DNA of 64,000 bases from Caballeronia arationis (GTDB lineage Bacteria > Pseudomonadota > Gammaproteobacteria > Burkholderiales > Burkholderiaceae), in contig NZ_FCOG02000027.1 of NCBI RefSeq assembly GCF_001544975.2, positions 29,129 to 93,128 on the forward strand. Reading direction: 5' to 3'. Both the position numbers and the translations under genes were made by a program. Shown in pieces: positions 35,946-45,372 of the stretch. The notes below the pieces were generated by a model that had not been told where the DNA came from, searched no databases, and worked only from the letters and a program-made list of their open reading frames with translations. Positions within the stretch are counted from its first letter, which is position 1. The number at the start of each line of letters is the position of its first letter.

Positions 35946-36584
35946 CTACACGACGAGCAGCAGGACGCCGCACAGCACGAGCGCGGCGCTCCAGACGAAG
36001 TCCGCGTTGATCCAGCCAGTGCGCAGAAAGCCGAGGCCGCCCGCGCGCTCGTAGACGAACACCGAAATCGCGGCGATGACCACGAGCATCGCGAGCGTAT
36101 GAATGGCGAGGGCGAGCGCGCCAAGAGGCAGCGCATGCGCGAGCGAGCCCGATCCGCCCGATCCCGCGCCCGCGCACAGCGGCAGCAGCGCGGGTATCAG
36201 CATGAACCCCGCGCCATGCGCGCTCGACATCAGGAACGACCACAGCGCGAGCCCGGCGAGCCCGGTTCTCATGCCAACGGCAGGTTTTCCGCGATGCCCG
36301 CGCACCGCGCACCACACACCCCAGCCGATCAGCAGCACGCCGCACGCGCGGTTCAGATAGACATGATCGACGAGCGAGCCGAGCGTGAGTGCGCCGGCCA
36401 GCACGAGCGCGACCGAAGCCGCGTGCCCGATCGCGATCGGCACGAGCGAGATCAGCACGACGCGCCGGCTATGCGCGTAAAGGCCGAGTGCGACGGCGAA
36501 GAGCCAGCCCATCGCCGGATTGATGCCGTGGAAAGCGCCGAGCCCCGCGGCGCTCAACCAGAGCGTGGCCGATTGCGTCTCCAT
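35946..36584 (-). CDS. small polytopic membrane protein coupled to the SBP56-like gene
   Basis: Inner-membrane protein of 212 residues with about six helices. Two similar GxxHG-type motifs at the start of each half (GLGAFHGINPAMGWLFAV; SSAHGAGFMLIPALLPL) suggest an internal duplication, as in LysE/UreH/HupE-like transporters. ATG 36584 is 11 nt after the stop of the upstream selenium-binding-protein-like gene, with no Shine-Dalgarno of its own, so translation is probably coupled. A TTG at 36608 is an alternative start. Possible exporter of a product, or metal importer; function not established. Confidence 0.75.
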   Translation of the reverse strand: METQSATLWLSAAGLGAFHGINPAMGWLFAVALGLYAHSRRVVLISLVPIAIGHAASVALVLAGALTLGSLVDHVYLNRACGVLLIGWGVWCAVRGHRGKPAVGMRTGLAGLALWSFLMSSAHGAGFMLIPALLPLCAGAGSGGSGSLAHALPLGALALAIHTLAMLVVIAAISVFVYERAGGLGFLRTGWINADFVWSAALVLCGVLLLVV

Positions 36585-36595
36585 GAAGGCGGCGC

Positions 36596-37990
36596 TTACG
36601 GAAAGCAATACGAATCGGAGGAGCAGTCGCCGCCTTGCAGCCGGATCTGATGCGGCCGGCGGCCCTTCGGCCAGTCGATGAAGAAGTCTTTGTCCGCGGC
36701 GATCCCGCCCGACGGATCGGCATCGAGCTTGACCATCCAGCCTTCAATGCCTTCGGGATAGAACTGGTTGTCGATCGCGCCGTACAGCGAATTCGTGAAG
36801 TAGACGCGCCGGCCGTCGCGGCTCACCTCGACCATCTGCGGTCCGCCGTTCAGCGCGCCATTCTTCGCGCCCGGATGCGTCTCGCGCGCCACGATCCCGC
36901 CGATGCGGATCTTGCCCGTCAGCTTCGGTGCGAACGGATCGGAGACGTCGTACTGCAACATGTCGCCGGTGCCCCAGCACGAGACGTAGAGAAAGCGGTC
37001 ATCCATCGACAGGTCGATGTCCGAGACGAGCGGCGGCACCGCGCCGAAGCCCTTAAGCATTGGCGGCAGCACGGAGGCGTCTGCGGGTTCGGCGGGAATG
37101 TCGATCACTTTCTTCACCGCCCACTTGTCCTTGTCGCGGTACCACGTCCAGATCGACGACGACAGATCCTTCAGGCTGATCACGCAGTTGACGAAGCCGT
37201 AGGGCTTGGTCGGATCGTGGGCGGGGCGCAGTTCGAAGACGAGTTGGTACTCGTCGCCGAAATCGATCTCCTGCAGGTGCTTGCGGCGCGTGAAGTCCCA
37301 GAAATGCAGCTTCCTGCCGTACTTCGCGCCGAGCAGGATCTCCGGGACGAGGCCGTTTTCGAACGTGTCGGGCGTGCCCCATTCGCTCGTGACGAGCGTG
37401 TCGTAGCCGAGATGCCACCAGCCGTCGTAGGCGAGCTGCTGCGGGCCGCGCTCGACTTCCCATCGTCCGAGCGGATCGAAGCTCTGCTGGTCGAGCAGCA
37501 TGATGCCGCCGGGCGCCTTGCCTTCGGCATTCCCGAGCGCGGTCACATAGATGCCGCCCGGCCCGCAGTGGACCGTGTGCGGGCGCGTATAGCCGGTCTT
37601 CTCGGCAATCTCTTCGGGCTCGATCGTCTTGACGATCGTCAGGTTCCTCGGATCGGGCTTCGTATCTACGATATGGATGCGCGACGAACGCAACCCCGGC
37701 ACGACCAGATAGCGCCGTTCGACGTGCGGATGCGGCGCATTCGGGCACAGGCACGACGAGCATGCGTTCCAGCCGAAGTGATGCAGTTCGTCGCCGGTAT
37801 TGGGCATCGCCAGTTCGCTGACGATCTGCGTGTAGGTGGCCGATTGCGGATCGACATCGACCACCGCGATGGCGTCGGGCTGCTGCCGGTCGGGATCGAA
37901 GGTTGCGACGTACGCGAGCGTCTCGGGCGGCGCCTTGGCTGCGAGCCTCGGTGACGGGTAGAAGCTCGGGTCCGGTCTCCATGTCGCCAT
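36596..37990 (-). CDS. selenium-binding protein / methanethiol oxidase-like (SBP56)
   Basis: Protein of 464 residues of the SBP56 family. Bacterial members (MtoX) are copper-dependent methanethiol oxidases. Conserved pieces: HFGWNACSSCLCP with the CSSC motif, RPHTVHCGPGGIYVTALGN, WHLGYDTLVTSEWGTP, and the C-terminal GGDCSSDSYCFP. His residues in HHFGWN, HTVHC and the later DIDLSMDDRFLYVSCWGTGD region are likely metal ligands. No signal peptide is visible, unlike periplasmic MtoX. ATG 37990 has AAGGAGG. Usual mtoX partners (SCO1-like, MauG-like) are not in the window; only the membrane protein follows. Confidence 0.88.
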   Translation of the reverse strand: MATWRPDPSFYPSPRLAAKAPPETLAYVATFDPDRQQPDAIAVVDVDPQSATYTQIVSELAMPNTGDELHHFGWNACSSCLCPNAPHPHVERRYLVVPGLRSSRIHIVDTKPDPRNLTIVKTIEPEEIAEKTGYTRPHTVHCGPGGIYVTALGNAEGKAPGGIMLLDQQSFDPLGRWEVERGPQQLAYDGWWHLGYDTLVTSEWGTPDTFENGLVPEILLGAKYGRKLHFWDFTRRKHLQEIDFGDEYQLVFELRPAHDPTKPYGFVNCVISLKDLSSSIWTWYRDKDKWAVKKVIDIPAEPADASVLPPMLKGFGAVPPLVSDIDLSMDDRFLYVSCWGTGDMLQYDVSDPFAPKLTGKIRIGGIVARETHPGAKNGALNGGPQMVEVSRDGRRVYFTNSLYGAIDNQFYPEGIEGWMVKLDADPSGGIAADKDFFIDWPKGRRPHQIRLQGGDCSSDSYCFP

Positions 37991-38180
37991 GATCTGCCTC
38001 CTTTACGTGGTGCTTGCACTATAGGACACCTGTGCGACACCTGCGTGGGCCTAGACCGGATGCGGCATTGCAGCGAACCGGCATCCCCCGGCCGAGCGGC
38101 GGCATCAGCGATGGGCGCGAAACCGAGCCACTGATTGAATTGCTTAAACCGTTTTCATTGCGCTCCGCGGCGTTGCAGCA

Positions 38181-38411
38181 TTGCGCACTGAATCCGCCAT
38201 TTTCGGCCGCGCGGCGGGCGGCGGAATTGTGTCGATCGCCGTGATCCGGGCGGTGCAATTCGGCGCGATGGGCGCGGTGTCGGCGTTGCGCGAGACGAAC
38301 GTGGTATTCGCCGCGCTGATCGGCAGGATGTTGCTCAGCGAGCCCCTGAACTTCCAACGCATCGCCTCGTGCGTCGTGATCGCGCTCGGCGCGATGTGCC
38401 TCGGAGCGTAG
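38181..38411 (+). pseudogene. C-terminal remnant of a DMT (EamA) transporter
   Basis: About 70 residues match only the end of an EamA transporter: VSALRETNVVFAALIGRMLL then SEPLNFQRIASCVVIALGAM. No start codon with ribosome-binding site, and the preceding 600 residues' worth of helices are absent; upstream is the SBP56 promoter region. A truncated relic. Confidence 0.7.
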
Positions 38412-38507
38412 ATGGCTGCCGGTGTCTTCGGGCGAACGGTGAAGACTGGTGATATTCGGCGGCTCACCTACAATGTAAGCATGGCCCCGACCTCGGAGGA
38501 GGCTGCC

Positions 38508-38669
38508 ATGACTGAGTCGATGATCAGCTTGATAGTTGGAATCGTAGTGGTACTTTGTATTGCCGTCGTGCTGGTGGCCCGCCGCCGGGCTGAGCACAAG
38601 GGAGAGCCGCACGCCGCACGCTGGCTCGACACCCATCCGCTTCGCGACTGGATGAGGCACAGGCACTGA
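38508..38669 (+). CDS. small single-helix membrane protein
   Basis: Protein of 53 residues with one transmembrane helix (MISLIVGIVVVLCIAVVLVA) followed by a basic tail (RRRAEHKGEPHAARWLDTHP). ATG 38508 has GGAGGA at good spacing; an in-frame ATG at 38481 lacks one. The arrangement resembles many small envelope-stress peptides. Function unknown. Confidence 0.65.
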   Translation: MTESMISLIVGIVVVLCIAVVLVARRRAEHKGEPHAARWLDTHPLRDWMRHRH

Positions 38670-38683
38670 TTCGCGGGCAACGG

Positions 38684-38702
38684 GGGCCGCGCAATGCGGC
38701 CC
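38684..38702. terminator. hairpin between convergent small genes
   Basis: GGGCCGC (38684-38690) pairs with GCGGCCC (38696-38702) around GCAAT. It lies between the stops of the single-helix protein and the convergent hypothetical gene. No T run. Confidence 0.45.
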
Positions 38703-38727
38703 TGCAGGCGGTATCGCGTGCCGTCTT

Positions 38728-39045
38728 TCAGCGTTTCGATCCTTTCATTGCCTCGGCTTCCATCGCCGCGTTCCATTCCTCTTTTGCCTCGATCGGGTCC
38801 ATCGCTTCGTCGATGAAGGCCGACGCGCGTTCCGCCGCCGCGCGTGTGCCGTCGTCGGACTCGCCGTCGACCAGGTCATCCTCGCCGGGCGGCTCCAGCA
38901 TGTCGTGCAGCATGGCGCTCAGTTCAGGCGTGTCCCACGGCTCGCCGTGCTGCTTCTTCTTCTTGATGTAGTGGCGGACTTCGGCGTCCTGTTCGGCGGT
39001 CAGGGGAAGCCCGCGGAAAGTGCGGTTGGCGTCGATGTCGGGCAT
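38728..39045 (-). CDS. acidic hypothetical protein
   Basis: Soluble protein of 105 residues, strongly acidic, with LTAEQDAEVRHYIKKKKQHG near the N-terminus and a helical Glu/Ala-rich C-terminus. ATG 39045 follows AGGAGGAACACC, a strong ribosome-binding site. No known domain recognised. Monocistronic. Confidence 0.75.
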   Translation of the reverse strand: MPDIDANRTFRGLPLTAEQDAEVRHYIKKKKQHGEPWDTPELSAMLHDMLEPPGEDDLVDGESDDGTRAAAERASAFIDEAMDPIEAKEEWNAAMEAEAMKGSKR

Positions 39046-39136
39046 GGTGTTCCTCCTGGTGATTCTCCACCCAGTGTAGCGCCGTTGCGCCGCGCACGGC
39101 TCACTCGTGCCCTTTATCCGACGATGCACGCATTGC

Positions 39137-39604
39137 TCAGGCGAGCGGCGGCAGTCTGCGCGCGACGGGCGTCGACTTGATGATCGCCGTGCTCGTCTCG
39201 GCGCGCTCCGTCACCTTCGAGAGAATCGCGTCGAGCTGCTCGATCGAATGCAGGAACAGGCGGCAGATGAAGCAGTCGTCGCCCGTGACCTTGTCGCATT
39301 CGACGAATTCCGGAATGCGCCGGATCTCTTCCTCCACGAGATGCAACTGGCCCGGCAACGGCTTCACGCGCACGATTGCCTGCAGCGTGTAGCCGAGCGC
39401 GCGCGGGTCGATCTGCACGGCGAAGCCCTGGATCACGCCGACCGTTTCGAGCCGGCGCACGCGTTCGGCGGTGCTCGGCGCCGACAATCCGATGCGCCGC
39501 GCAAGCTCGCTCATCGCGATGCGGCCGTCGTCGGCGAGGATCGAGATCAGTTCGCGGTCGATCTCATCGAGGGCGGAAGATGGAGTCGAAAGGCTTTTCG
39601 GCAT
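39137..39604 (-). CDS. Lrp/AsnC-family transcriptional regulator
   Basis: Feast/famine regulator of 155 residues. N-terminal HTH (LDEIDRELISILADDGRIAM; SELARRIGLSAPSTAERVRR) and a C-terminal RAM ligand domain (VECDKVTGDDCFICRLFLHS). Divergent from a DMT transporter 111 bp away, a common pair in which the regulator controls export of an amino acid. ATG 39604 gives the usual family length. Confidence 0.92.
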   Translation of the reverse strand: MPKSLSTPSSALDEIDRELISILADDGRIAMSELARRIGLSAPSTAERVRRLETVGVIQGFAVQIDPRALGYTLQAIVRVKPLPGQLHLVEEEIRRIPEFVECDKVTGDDCFICRLFLHSIEQLDAILSKVTERAETSTAIIKSTPVARRLPPLA

Positions 39605-39715
39605 GATCGGCTTCAAACAGAAGGTGGAACGGCCAGTTTGCCTGATTTCGTGCATGGCTTCGCGCTGTTGGGGCCGATAAACTGATTCGCATCGAAGACC
39701 CCTGGCGACAGAATC

Positions 39716-40615
39716 ATGAACACGAACGAAACGCGCCGCGGCGCAATCGAAATGAGCGCCGCGATGCTGATGTCGGGCACGATCGGCTGGTTGGTCGTGT
39801 CTTCCGGGCAGACGCCGTTGAACGTCGTGTTCTTTCGCTGTGTATTCGGCGGTGCCACGCTGCTTGCCGTATGCGCGGCGCTCGGCATGCTGCGCCGGCA
39901 TTATTTTTCCTGGCGCATGCTGGCGCTCGTCGCGCTCGGAAGTGTCGCGATCGTCGGCAACTGGCTGCTGCTTTTCGCAGCCTATTCGCGCGCGTCGATC
40001 TCGATGGCGACGACCGTCTACAACACGCAGCCGTTCATGCTCGTCGCACTTGGCGTGCTCGTGCTGCGCGAGCGCGTGACGCCCTCGACGGTCATATGGC
40101 TCGGCATCGCGTTCGTCGGGCTCGTGATGGTGGTACGTGTGGAGCCCGCGGTGCTCGCGATGCCCGGACAGTACCTCGAGGGCATCGGCTATGCGCTCGG
40201 CGCGGCGTTCCTGTACGCGATCTCGTCGATCGTCACGAAGCGCCTGAAGGGCACGCCGCCGCATCTGATCGCGCTGTTGCACGTGTCGCTCGGCATCGCG
40301 ATGCTCGCGCCGTTCGTGCGCCTCGACCAGTTGCCCGCCGCGAGTTCGGGGTCAATCGATCTTGTCGTGCTCGGTGTCGTCAATACGGGGCTGATGTACG
40401 TGCTGCTCTATGGCGCGATCCAGAAGCTGCCGACCGCGATGACGGGTGCGCTGTCGTTCATCTATCCGGTGGTGGCGATCGCCGTCGACTGGCTCGCGTT
40501 CGGCCAGCGCCTCGCGTGGATACAGTTCGCGGGCGCCGCGCTGATCCTGCTGGCGGCGGCGGGCGTCAATCTCGGCTGGCGCATCGTGCCTGCACGGCGG
40601 GCTGCGGCCAACTGA
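39716..40615 (+). CDS. DMT (EamA) family transporter
   Basis: Inner-membrane transporter of 299 residues, ten helices in two EamA repeats (MSAAMLMSGTIGWLVVSSGQ; the second repeat starts GIGYALGAAFLYAISSIVTK). Divergent from the Lrp-type regulator, which probably controls it. ATG 39716 is the first usable start. Substrate likely an amino acid or analogue, by context only. Confidence 0.9.
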   Translation: MNTNETRRGAIEMSAAMLMSGTIGWLVVSSGQTPLNVVFFRCVFGGATLLAVCAALGMLRRHYFSWRMLALVALGSVAIVGNWLLLFAAYSRASISMATTVYNTQPFMLVALGVLVLRERVTPSTVIWLGIAFVGLVMVVRVEPAVLAMPGQYLEGIGYALGAAFLYAISSIVTKRLKGTPPHLIALLHVSLGIAMLAPFVRLDQLPAASSGSIDLVVLGVVNTGLMYVLLYGAIQKLPTAMTGALSFIYPVVAIAVDWLAFGQRLAWIQFAGAALILLAAAGVNLGWRIVPARRAAAN

Positions 40616-40676
40616 CGAGCGCATCGATGCCATGCTCGGTTAGAATGGCCCGCTTTGCTTTTTGCAGGGCGCTCCC

Positions 40677-41594
40677 ATGTGGTTCAAGAACCTTCAGCTT
40701 CACCGTCTTCCGGTCCGCTGGGCCGTGACTCCCGATCAACTGGAGAAGTGGCTCGGCGCGCATGCCTTTGCGCCGGGCAATACCGTCGAGATGCAGGCGC
40801 ACGGCTGGGCGTCGCCGCGCGATGACGGCGCGCTCGTCTATTCGACCAACCGCCAGATGCTGCTCGTCTATCGCGCGGAAAAGAAGCTGCTGCCGGCGTC
40901 CGTCGTGAATCAGGTGACGAAGGCGCGCGCCGCCGAACTCGAAGAGCAGCAGGGTTTCAAGCCCGGCCGCAAGCAGATGCGCGAGCTCAAGGAGCAGGTC
41001 ACCGACGAACTGCTGCCGCGCGCCTTCAGCATCCGCCGCGACACGCGCGTGTGGATCGATACGGTGAACGGCTGGCTCGCCATCGACGCGGCGTCGCCGA
41101 CGCTCGCGGACGAAGTACGCAGCCTGCTCGTGAAATCGATCGACCGCCTGCCGCTCAACACGCTGCGCGTCGCGCGCTCGCCCGTTTCGGCGATGACCGA
41201 ATGGCTCCTGTCCGGCGAAGCACCCGGCGGCTTCACGCTCGACCAGGACACGGAACTGCGTTCGACGGGTGAAGGCAATGCGACGGTGCGCTACGTCGGC
41301 CACGCGCTCGATGCCGAGGATATGCGGCGCCACATCGAGGGCGGCAAGCAGTGCATGCGGCTCGCGATGACGTGGAACGACCGCGTCTCGTTCGTGCTGA
41401 CGCCGTCGCTGGCACTCAAGCGCGTGAGCCCGCTCGACGTGATCAAGGAAGCGTCCGAGCCGACCGCGCAAAACGACGACGAGCGCTTCGAATCCGACTT
41501 CACGCTGATGACGGCCGAACTGGCGCGGCTTTTCGCCGATCTCGCCGACGCGCTCGGCGGGGAAGTGGAGGGTACGCAACAGGCGGCGGCCTGA
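40677..41594 (+). CDS. rdgC: recombination-associated protein RdgC
   Basis: DNA-binding protein of 305 residues, the normal length. RdgC forms a dimeric ring on double-stranded DNA, negatively affects RecA-filament function and helps replication-fork maintenance. Recognised from [40 protein letters not shown] and the highly conserved [17 protein letters not shown]. No linked partner. Converges with the GGDEF gene. Confidence 0.95.
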   Translation: MWFKNLQLHRLPVRWAVTPDQLEKWLGAHAFAPGNTVEMQAHGWASPRDDGALVYSTNRQMLLVYRAEKKLLPASVVNQVTKARAAELEEQQGFKPGRKQMRELKEQVTDELLPRAFSIRRDTRVWIDTVNGWLAIDAASPTLADEVRSLLVKSIDRLPLNTLRVARSPVSAMTEWLLSGEAPGGFTLDQDTELRSTGEGNATVRYVGHALDAEDMRRHIEGGKQCMRLAMTWNDRVSFVLTPSLALKRVSPLDVIKEASEPTAQNDDERFESDFTLMTAELARLFADLADALGGEVEGTQQAAA

Positions 41595-41609
41595 CGCGCA
41601 GCGCGGCGC

Positions 41610-42737
41610 TCACGACGAAGCCGACGCGAACGCAAACCCGTCCTTGCCGTTGCGCTTGACCTCGTACATGGTTTCGTCGGCGGCAGCGACGAGGCGCCAG
41701 TAGTCGTCGACGCGATCCGGGAACGTCGCGATCCCGATGCTCGCGCGCACGAGCCCGAGCGCCATCTGCTGGTCCGTCTGCGCGACGCAGGCGATCAGGC
41801 GTTGCGCGATCGCGGCAAGCTCGGAGTCGGATTCGAAGCGCGAGACGAGCACCGCGAACTCGTCGCCGCCGATGCGCGCGACCACATCGCCCGTGCGCAC
41901 CGACTGCCTGAAGCGCCTCGACACGGCGATCAGGAATTCGTCGCCGATCCGGTGGCCCTGGGTGTCGTTCACGCGCTTGAAGCCGTCCAGATCGATGTAC
42001 AGCACCGCGATCCGGCCCGCGCTCTTCGCCGTCGCCTCCAGCGCGGCAAAGAGCCGGCGCCGGTTCGGCAGGCCGGTCATGGCGTCGTGCAGCGCGGCGT
42101 GCTCGAATTCGTGCGACCGGCCGGCGAGCAGCCGGTTGTGCTTCGCGTACATGCCAAGCGCCGTGACCAGCACGCCGAACACGATCGCCGAGAGCAGGAT
42201 CAGCGTGTCGGCGACCCGCGAAATACGGTTGCGCATCGCGTCGCTGACTTCTTCGCGCTGCGCGCGCCAGTACGACGCAGCGGCATCGAGCGACTGGCTC
42301 GCGGTATCGAATGGCGCATCGGGGGCGAGCGCCGCCTTCGAAAACGGCGGCGCCGGGGCAGGGCTTGCGCTCACCAACGCATCGAGTGTTGCGAGACGCT
42401 CGGACAGATCGTGGCGCGCGCGGGGATAGGCTTCGGGATCGGAGGTCGGCTTTTCGGCGCTGACAGCGGGCGCGCCTCTGAGCGCCGCCGCAGAATCGCG
42501 GGCGCCTTCCGCGCGATCGACCGCTTCCAGAACGAGCCCGATGTATTCCTGCTGCAACTGGGCCGAAAAGATCGCGCGCACCTGCACGGCGACAAACAGG
42601 AGGCCGATCAGCAGACAGCCGAGCGAGGCGCCCGCGATCAGCGCCGGTCCCGGCCGCCTGAAGCGCAGCATGAACGCCGGCCGCGCGAGGCGCGGATCAC
42701 GGACGGGAATATTCGTCTCGCTGGCTTCCGTTGACAT
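41610..42737 (-). CDS. membrane-bound diguanylate cyclase (GGDEF)
   Basis: Protein of 375 residues making cyclic di-GMP. Two transmembrane helices (about 33-55 and 175-197) enclose a periplasmic sensor region of about 120 residues. The C-terminal GGDEF domain is intact (RIGGDEFAVLV) and has the inhibitory RxxD site (RTGD) five residues before it, so it is predicted active and product-inhibited. Its N-terminal codons overlap the end of the upstream gene by 41 bp, implying coupling. Confidence 0.92.
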   Translation of the reverse strand: MSTEASETNIPVRDPRLARPAFMLRFRRPGPALIAGASLGCLLIGLLFVAVQVRAIFSAQLQQEYIGLVLEAVDRAEGARDSAAALRGAPAVSAEKPTSDPEAYPRARHDLSERLATLDALVSASPAPAPPFSKAALAPDAPFDTASQSLDAAASYWRAQREEVSDAMRNRISRVADTLILLSAIVFGVLVTALGMYAKHNRLLAGRSHEFEHAALHDAMTGLPNRRRLFAALEATAKSAGRIAVLYIDLDGFKRVNDTQGHRIGDEFLIAVSRRFRQSVRTGDVVARIGGDEFAVLVSRFESDSELAAIAQRLIACVAQTDQQMALGLVRASIGIATFPDRVDDYWRLVAAADETMYEVKRNGKDGFAFASASS

Positions 42738-43368
42738 TCTGTCGATAATTCACGCGGTGAAAAAACGAACCCATGCGGGCGAAGAGACTCTGGTTCTGCT
42801 TCGCGCGCTGCGTCGAATGGCGGCGATTCTGCGCGACCGCCTGGTTCGAGGCGCGGTTCGCACGGTTCGAAGCGGCTTCGCGCGCGGGAGCCGTGGGTGC
42901 GGGCGCGGCGTCGGCGCTGATCGCCGCGAGGCGGCCCGGCGCGGCGGGAATGGCGGTCGGGGTAGGCGACTGAGCGGGGTCGTCAGGCGGCATGACGTTC
43001 GTGGCGGCATCGAGCGCGGCGCGCGGGTCGGAATCGGCGCTTGCCACGGCCACCTGCCGCACGGGCGGTGTCGAAGTATCGACGGCGCCGTACGACAGCG
43101 TCTGCTGCGCCTGGGCCGCCTGGGTCATGCCGAGGTTTTCGCGGGCGTTCGCCATCGCTTCGACGTAGGCGCGCTGATCGTGGCTGAACCACACACGATA
43201 AGCCACCGTCCCCGCTACGCCCACCGCCAGCGCGCTCGCCGATACGACCCACAGCGCCAGGCGCCCGAAGCGCGGCGGCGCAGGCAGCGGCAGGTCGTCG
43301 TCCGAATAGTCGACGTCGGCATCCGGCAGTGGGCGCCCGGATGTCGGCGGCATGTCACGTGTTGCCAT
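42697..43368 (-). CDS. single-pass membrane protein with low-complexity tail
   Basis: Protein of 223 residues with one helix (LALWVVSASALAVGVAGTVA) after an acidic/proline-rich cytosolic start, then an Ala/Pro-rich tail ending in a basic segment (NRRHSTQRAKQNQSLFARMG). ATG 43368 follows GGAGACGCTGCC. Its 3' end overlaps the diguanylate cyclase start by 41 bp, so the two form a unit. Function unknown. Confidence 0.7.
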   Translation of the reverse strand: MATRDMPPTSGRPLPDADVDYSDDDLPLPAPPRFGRLALWVVSASALAVGVAGTVAYRVWFSHDQRAYVEAMANARENLGMTQAAQAQQTLSYGAVDTSTPPVRQVAVASADSDPRAALDAATNVMPPDDPAQSPTPTAIPAAPGRLAAISADAAPAPTAPAREAASNRANRASNQAVAQNRRHSTQRAKQNQSLFARMGSFFHRVNYRQNVNGSQRDEYSRP

Positions 43369-43817
43369 GGCAGCGTCTCCGAAAACGGTTCGTCAGACGA
43401 AGGGGATGCCCCTTCAGTGCAACGCGGCGCGAAGCGCGAAAAAATGTGCCGCGAGCTGGCGTTTTCCCGGGCGCGCGTGAAGAAAACGTTTGCGCGCGAC
43501 GCAAGCCTTGGGGCGCAAATTGCACGCGCCGCAAGGGAAAGAGGGAAAATCCGGCGATTCGTCTGACGAAATCGGCCGAAGTGACGCCTGCTTCAACTGA
43601 TTTTACGAGAAAGCTGCGGGAACAAGGCAATTCTCGCCGGCGGCTCGCGGCTCCTCGCGCTGGGATGCCGCCGTCAGGAGGCGGCAGAGCCAGGCCAGTC
43701 GGGAGCTTGCGGTGCGGTGGATGCGTTTCGGGACGCGCCGGACGCGATCGGCCAGCGCACATGATCAGCAGTTTTCGGTCCCAGATTTCGGCTCTGGCGC
43801 GACTGGTTGCGACTGGT
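43369..43817. other. 449-bp intergenic region with paired palindromes
   Basis: No protein gene recognised. It contains two 13-bp palindromes that are reverse complements of each other: TTCGTCAGACGAA at 43389-43401 and TTCGTCTGACGAA at 43558-43570. The first is 20 bp from the start of the membrane-protein gene. The AT-rich A tracts near 43545-43550 may be part of a promoter. Confidence 0.5.
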
Positions 43818-44732
43818 TCAGCCGGTGTGAAACGGCTCCGGCGGCGCCTCGTCGGCGGGCGTGCCGAAGCGCTCGAATTCGGAGATGACCTGCGCGCCGA
43901 ACAGCAGCAGCGTCGCGAGCGCTTCGAGGCTGAACAGCACGACGATCGCCGTCGTTAGCGAGCCGTAGACGACGCTCACCTGCGAGAGCGTCGCGAAATA
44001 CCAGACGAGCACGTGCCGCGTGACTTCCCAGAGCAGCGCCGCCGTCACGCCGCCGATCAGCGCGTGCCGCAACGACGGGCGGCCGACCGGCATCACGAGG
44101 TAGATCGAGGTCAGCACAAAAATCTCACCCCCAAGGCCGAGCAGATAGAGCAGCACGCGCGATACGCCCTTGAGCGAGACGTCGGCGCCGAACAGATCGA
44201 CGCTGCTCGCACCCATCGCCTGCAGGCCGTTCGACACGAGCGTCACGATCAGCATGCCGATGCCGAGGCACAGGATGTAGCAGTAAGGCAGGAGCGCGGA
44301 GAGCAAAAAGTGCCGGCGCCGGATCGCGACCCGGTGCACGAAGATCACCGACATCGCGTTTTCCAGCACGGTGAACGCGAGCGAGCTGAAGAAGATCATC
44401 GTGAGGAGCAGCAGCCAGCCGATCACCGCGCGATGCGCAAGGAAATTCGACAGTTCATGGACGACCGCGCGGGCCTGGCCGGGCACGAGCCATTCGAGCA
44501 GGCGCGCGAGGTTGTCGAGAAGGGTCTGCTGTCCGACCAGATTGGACAGCGCGATCACGATGAGGATCAGGAGCGGGACGATGGACAAGAGCGCGTAGTA
44601 CGCGACGGCGCCCGCCAGCAGCATGCCCTGGTTGGCGCGAAACGCCTTCAGCGTGCGCAGGATGAACACGCCGGGATGCTGCGCGACGTTGCGGACTTGA
44701 GGACCCAGGCACTTCCAGATGAACGTCGACAT
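43818..44732 (-). CDS. YihY/BrkB family inner-membrane protein
   Basis: Polytopic protein of 304 residues, six predicted helices. Family marks: AGAVAYYALLSIVPLLILIV near the N-terminus and LLFGAQVISEFERFGTPADE at the end. Early annotation as ribonuclease BN was wrong for the family; the actual function is unknown. Monocistronic. Confidence 0.9.
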   Translation of the reverse strand: MSTFIWKCLGPQVRNVAQHPGVFILRTLKAFRANQGMLLAGAVAYYALLSIVPLLILIVIALSNLVGQQTLLDNLARLLEWLVPGQARAVVHELSNFLAHRAVIGWLLLLTMIFFSSLAFTVLENAMSVIFVHRVAIRRRHFLLSALLPYCYILCLGIGMLIVTLVSNGLQAMGASSVDLFGADVSLKGVSRVLLYLLGLGGEIFVLTSIYLVMPVGRPSLRHALIGGVTAALLWEVTRHVLVWYFATLSQVSVVYGSLTTAIVVLFSLEALATLLLFGAQVISEFERFGTPADEAPPEPFHTG

Positions 44733-44934
44733 GGGATCTCCGCCGTGCCGACGGCGGGCGGGAGACCGTCATCGGCGCCGCGACGCGAGGGTGCAGGTTC
44801 GCGCGCGGTCGGGCAATCGGGGCAATCGGGGAATCGGACGATAAAAACGCGAGAACACCGCGCCTCGCGGTCCGATGCCGCAATTTTCGCGCCACCCGGC
44901 GCGGTCCTGCAACCCCGATGCGGGCCGGGAAAAT

Positions 44935-45135
44935 TCAGATGCTGCGGCGCGCTTCGTCGGGCAGCGGGTCCTTGCGGGCGGCGACGTCGAGCGCCATGTT
45001 CCAGAACGCGTCGACCTCGTCGGGCGGCAGGTCCGAAGCGTTGATGCCGCGCAGCCGGCAAATCAGCGCGAGCGTCTCGCCGGCGGCGGCGAAGGCGTCG
45101 TGCATGTCGCGAGAGGAGAGACGTTTCTTTTTCAT
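44935..45135 (-). CDS. small hypothetical protein
   Basis: Protein of 66 residues (MKKKRLSSRDMHDAFAAAGE... LPPDEVDAFWNMALDVAARK), helical, cytosolic. ATG 45135 chosen as the start of the coherent sequence; no clear Shine-Dalgarno. Possibly conserved in Burkholderiaceae, but no family recognised. Confidence 0.55.
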   Translation of the reverse strand: MKKKRLSSRDMHDAFAAAGETLALICRLRGINASDLPPDEVDAFWNMALDVAARKDPLPDEARRSI

Positions 45136-45372
45136 GTCCGGCTTATCGGCAGCCGGCGAGCACAACTTTAGGCCAGCGCTTTCCGCCGGCGCGACCGTTT
45201 CCCGCCGCGCCTCAAAAAAACAAATTGATGCGGCAGACGCGGCCCGCCGCATCGAGTAATCTCAAAGCGATGGTTCGCCGGATTGTCGTTCAACCGAACA
45301 CATGCAGTCGATGTGATGCAGCCAAGCAGGCAGTTGCCGCCGCCCGGCGCTGCCGGACCCGAGGAGACATCC

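Noticed and set aside
43369..43817. Open frames in the gap before the YihY/BrkB gene
   Set aside because: No start signals, no family, strong compositional bias.
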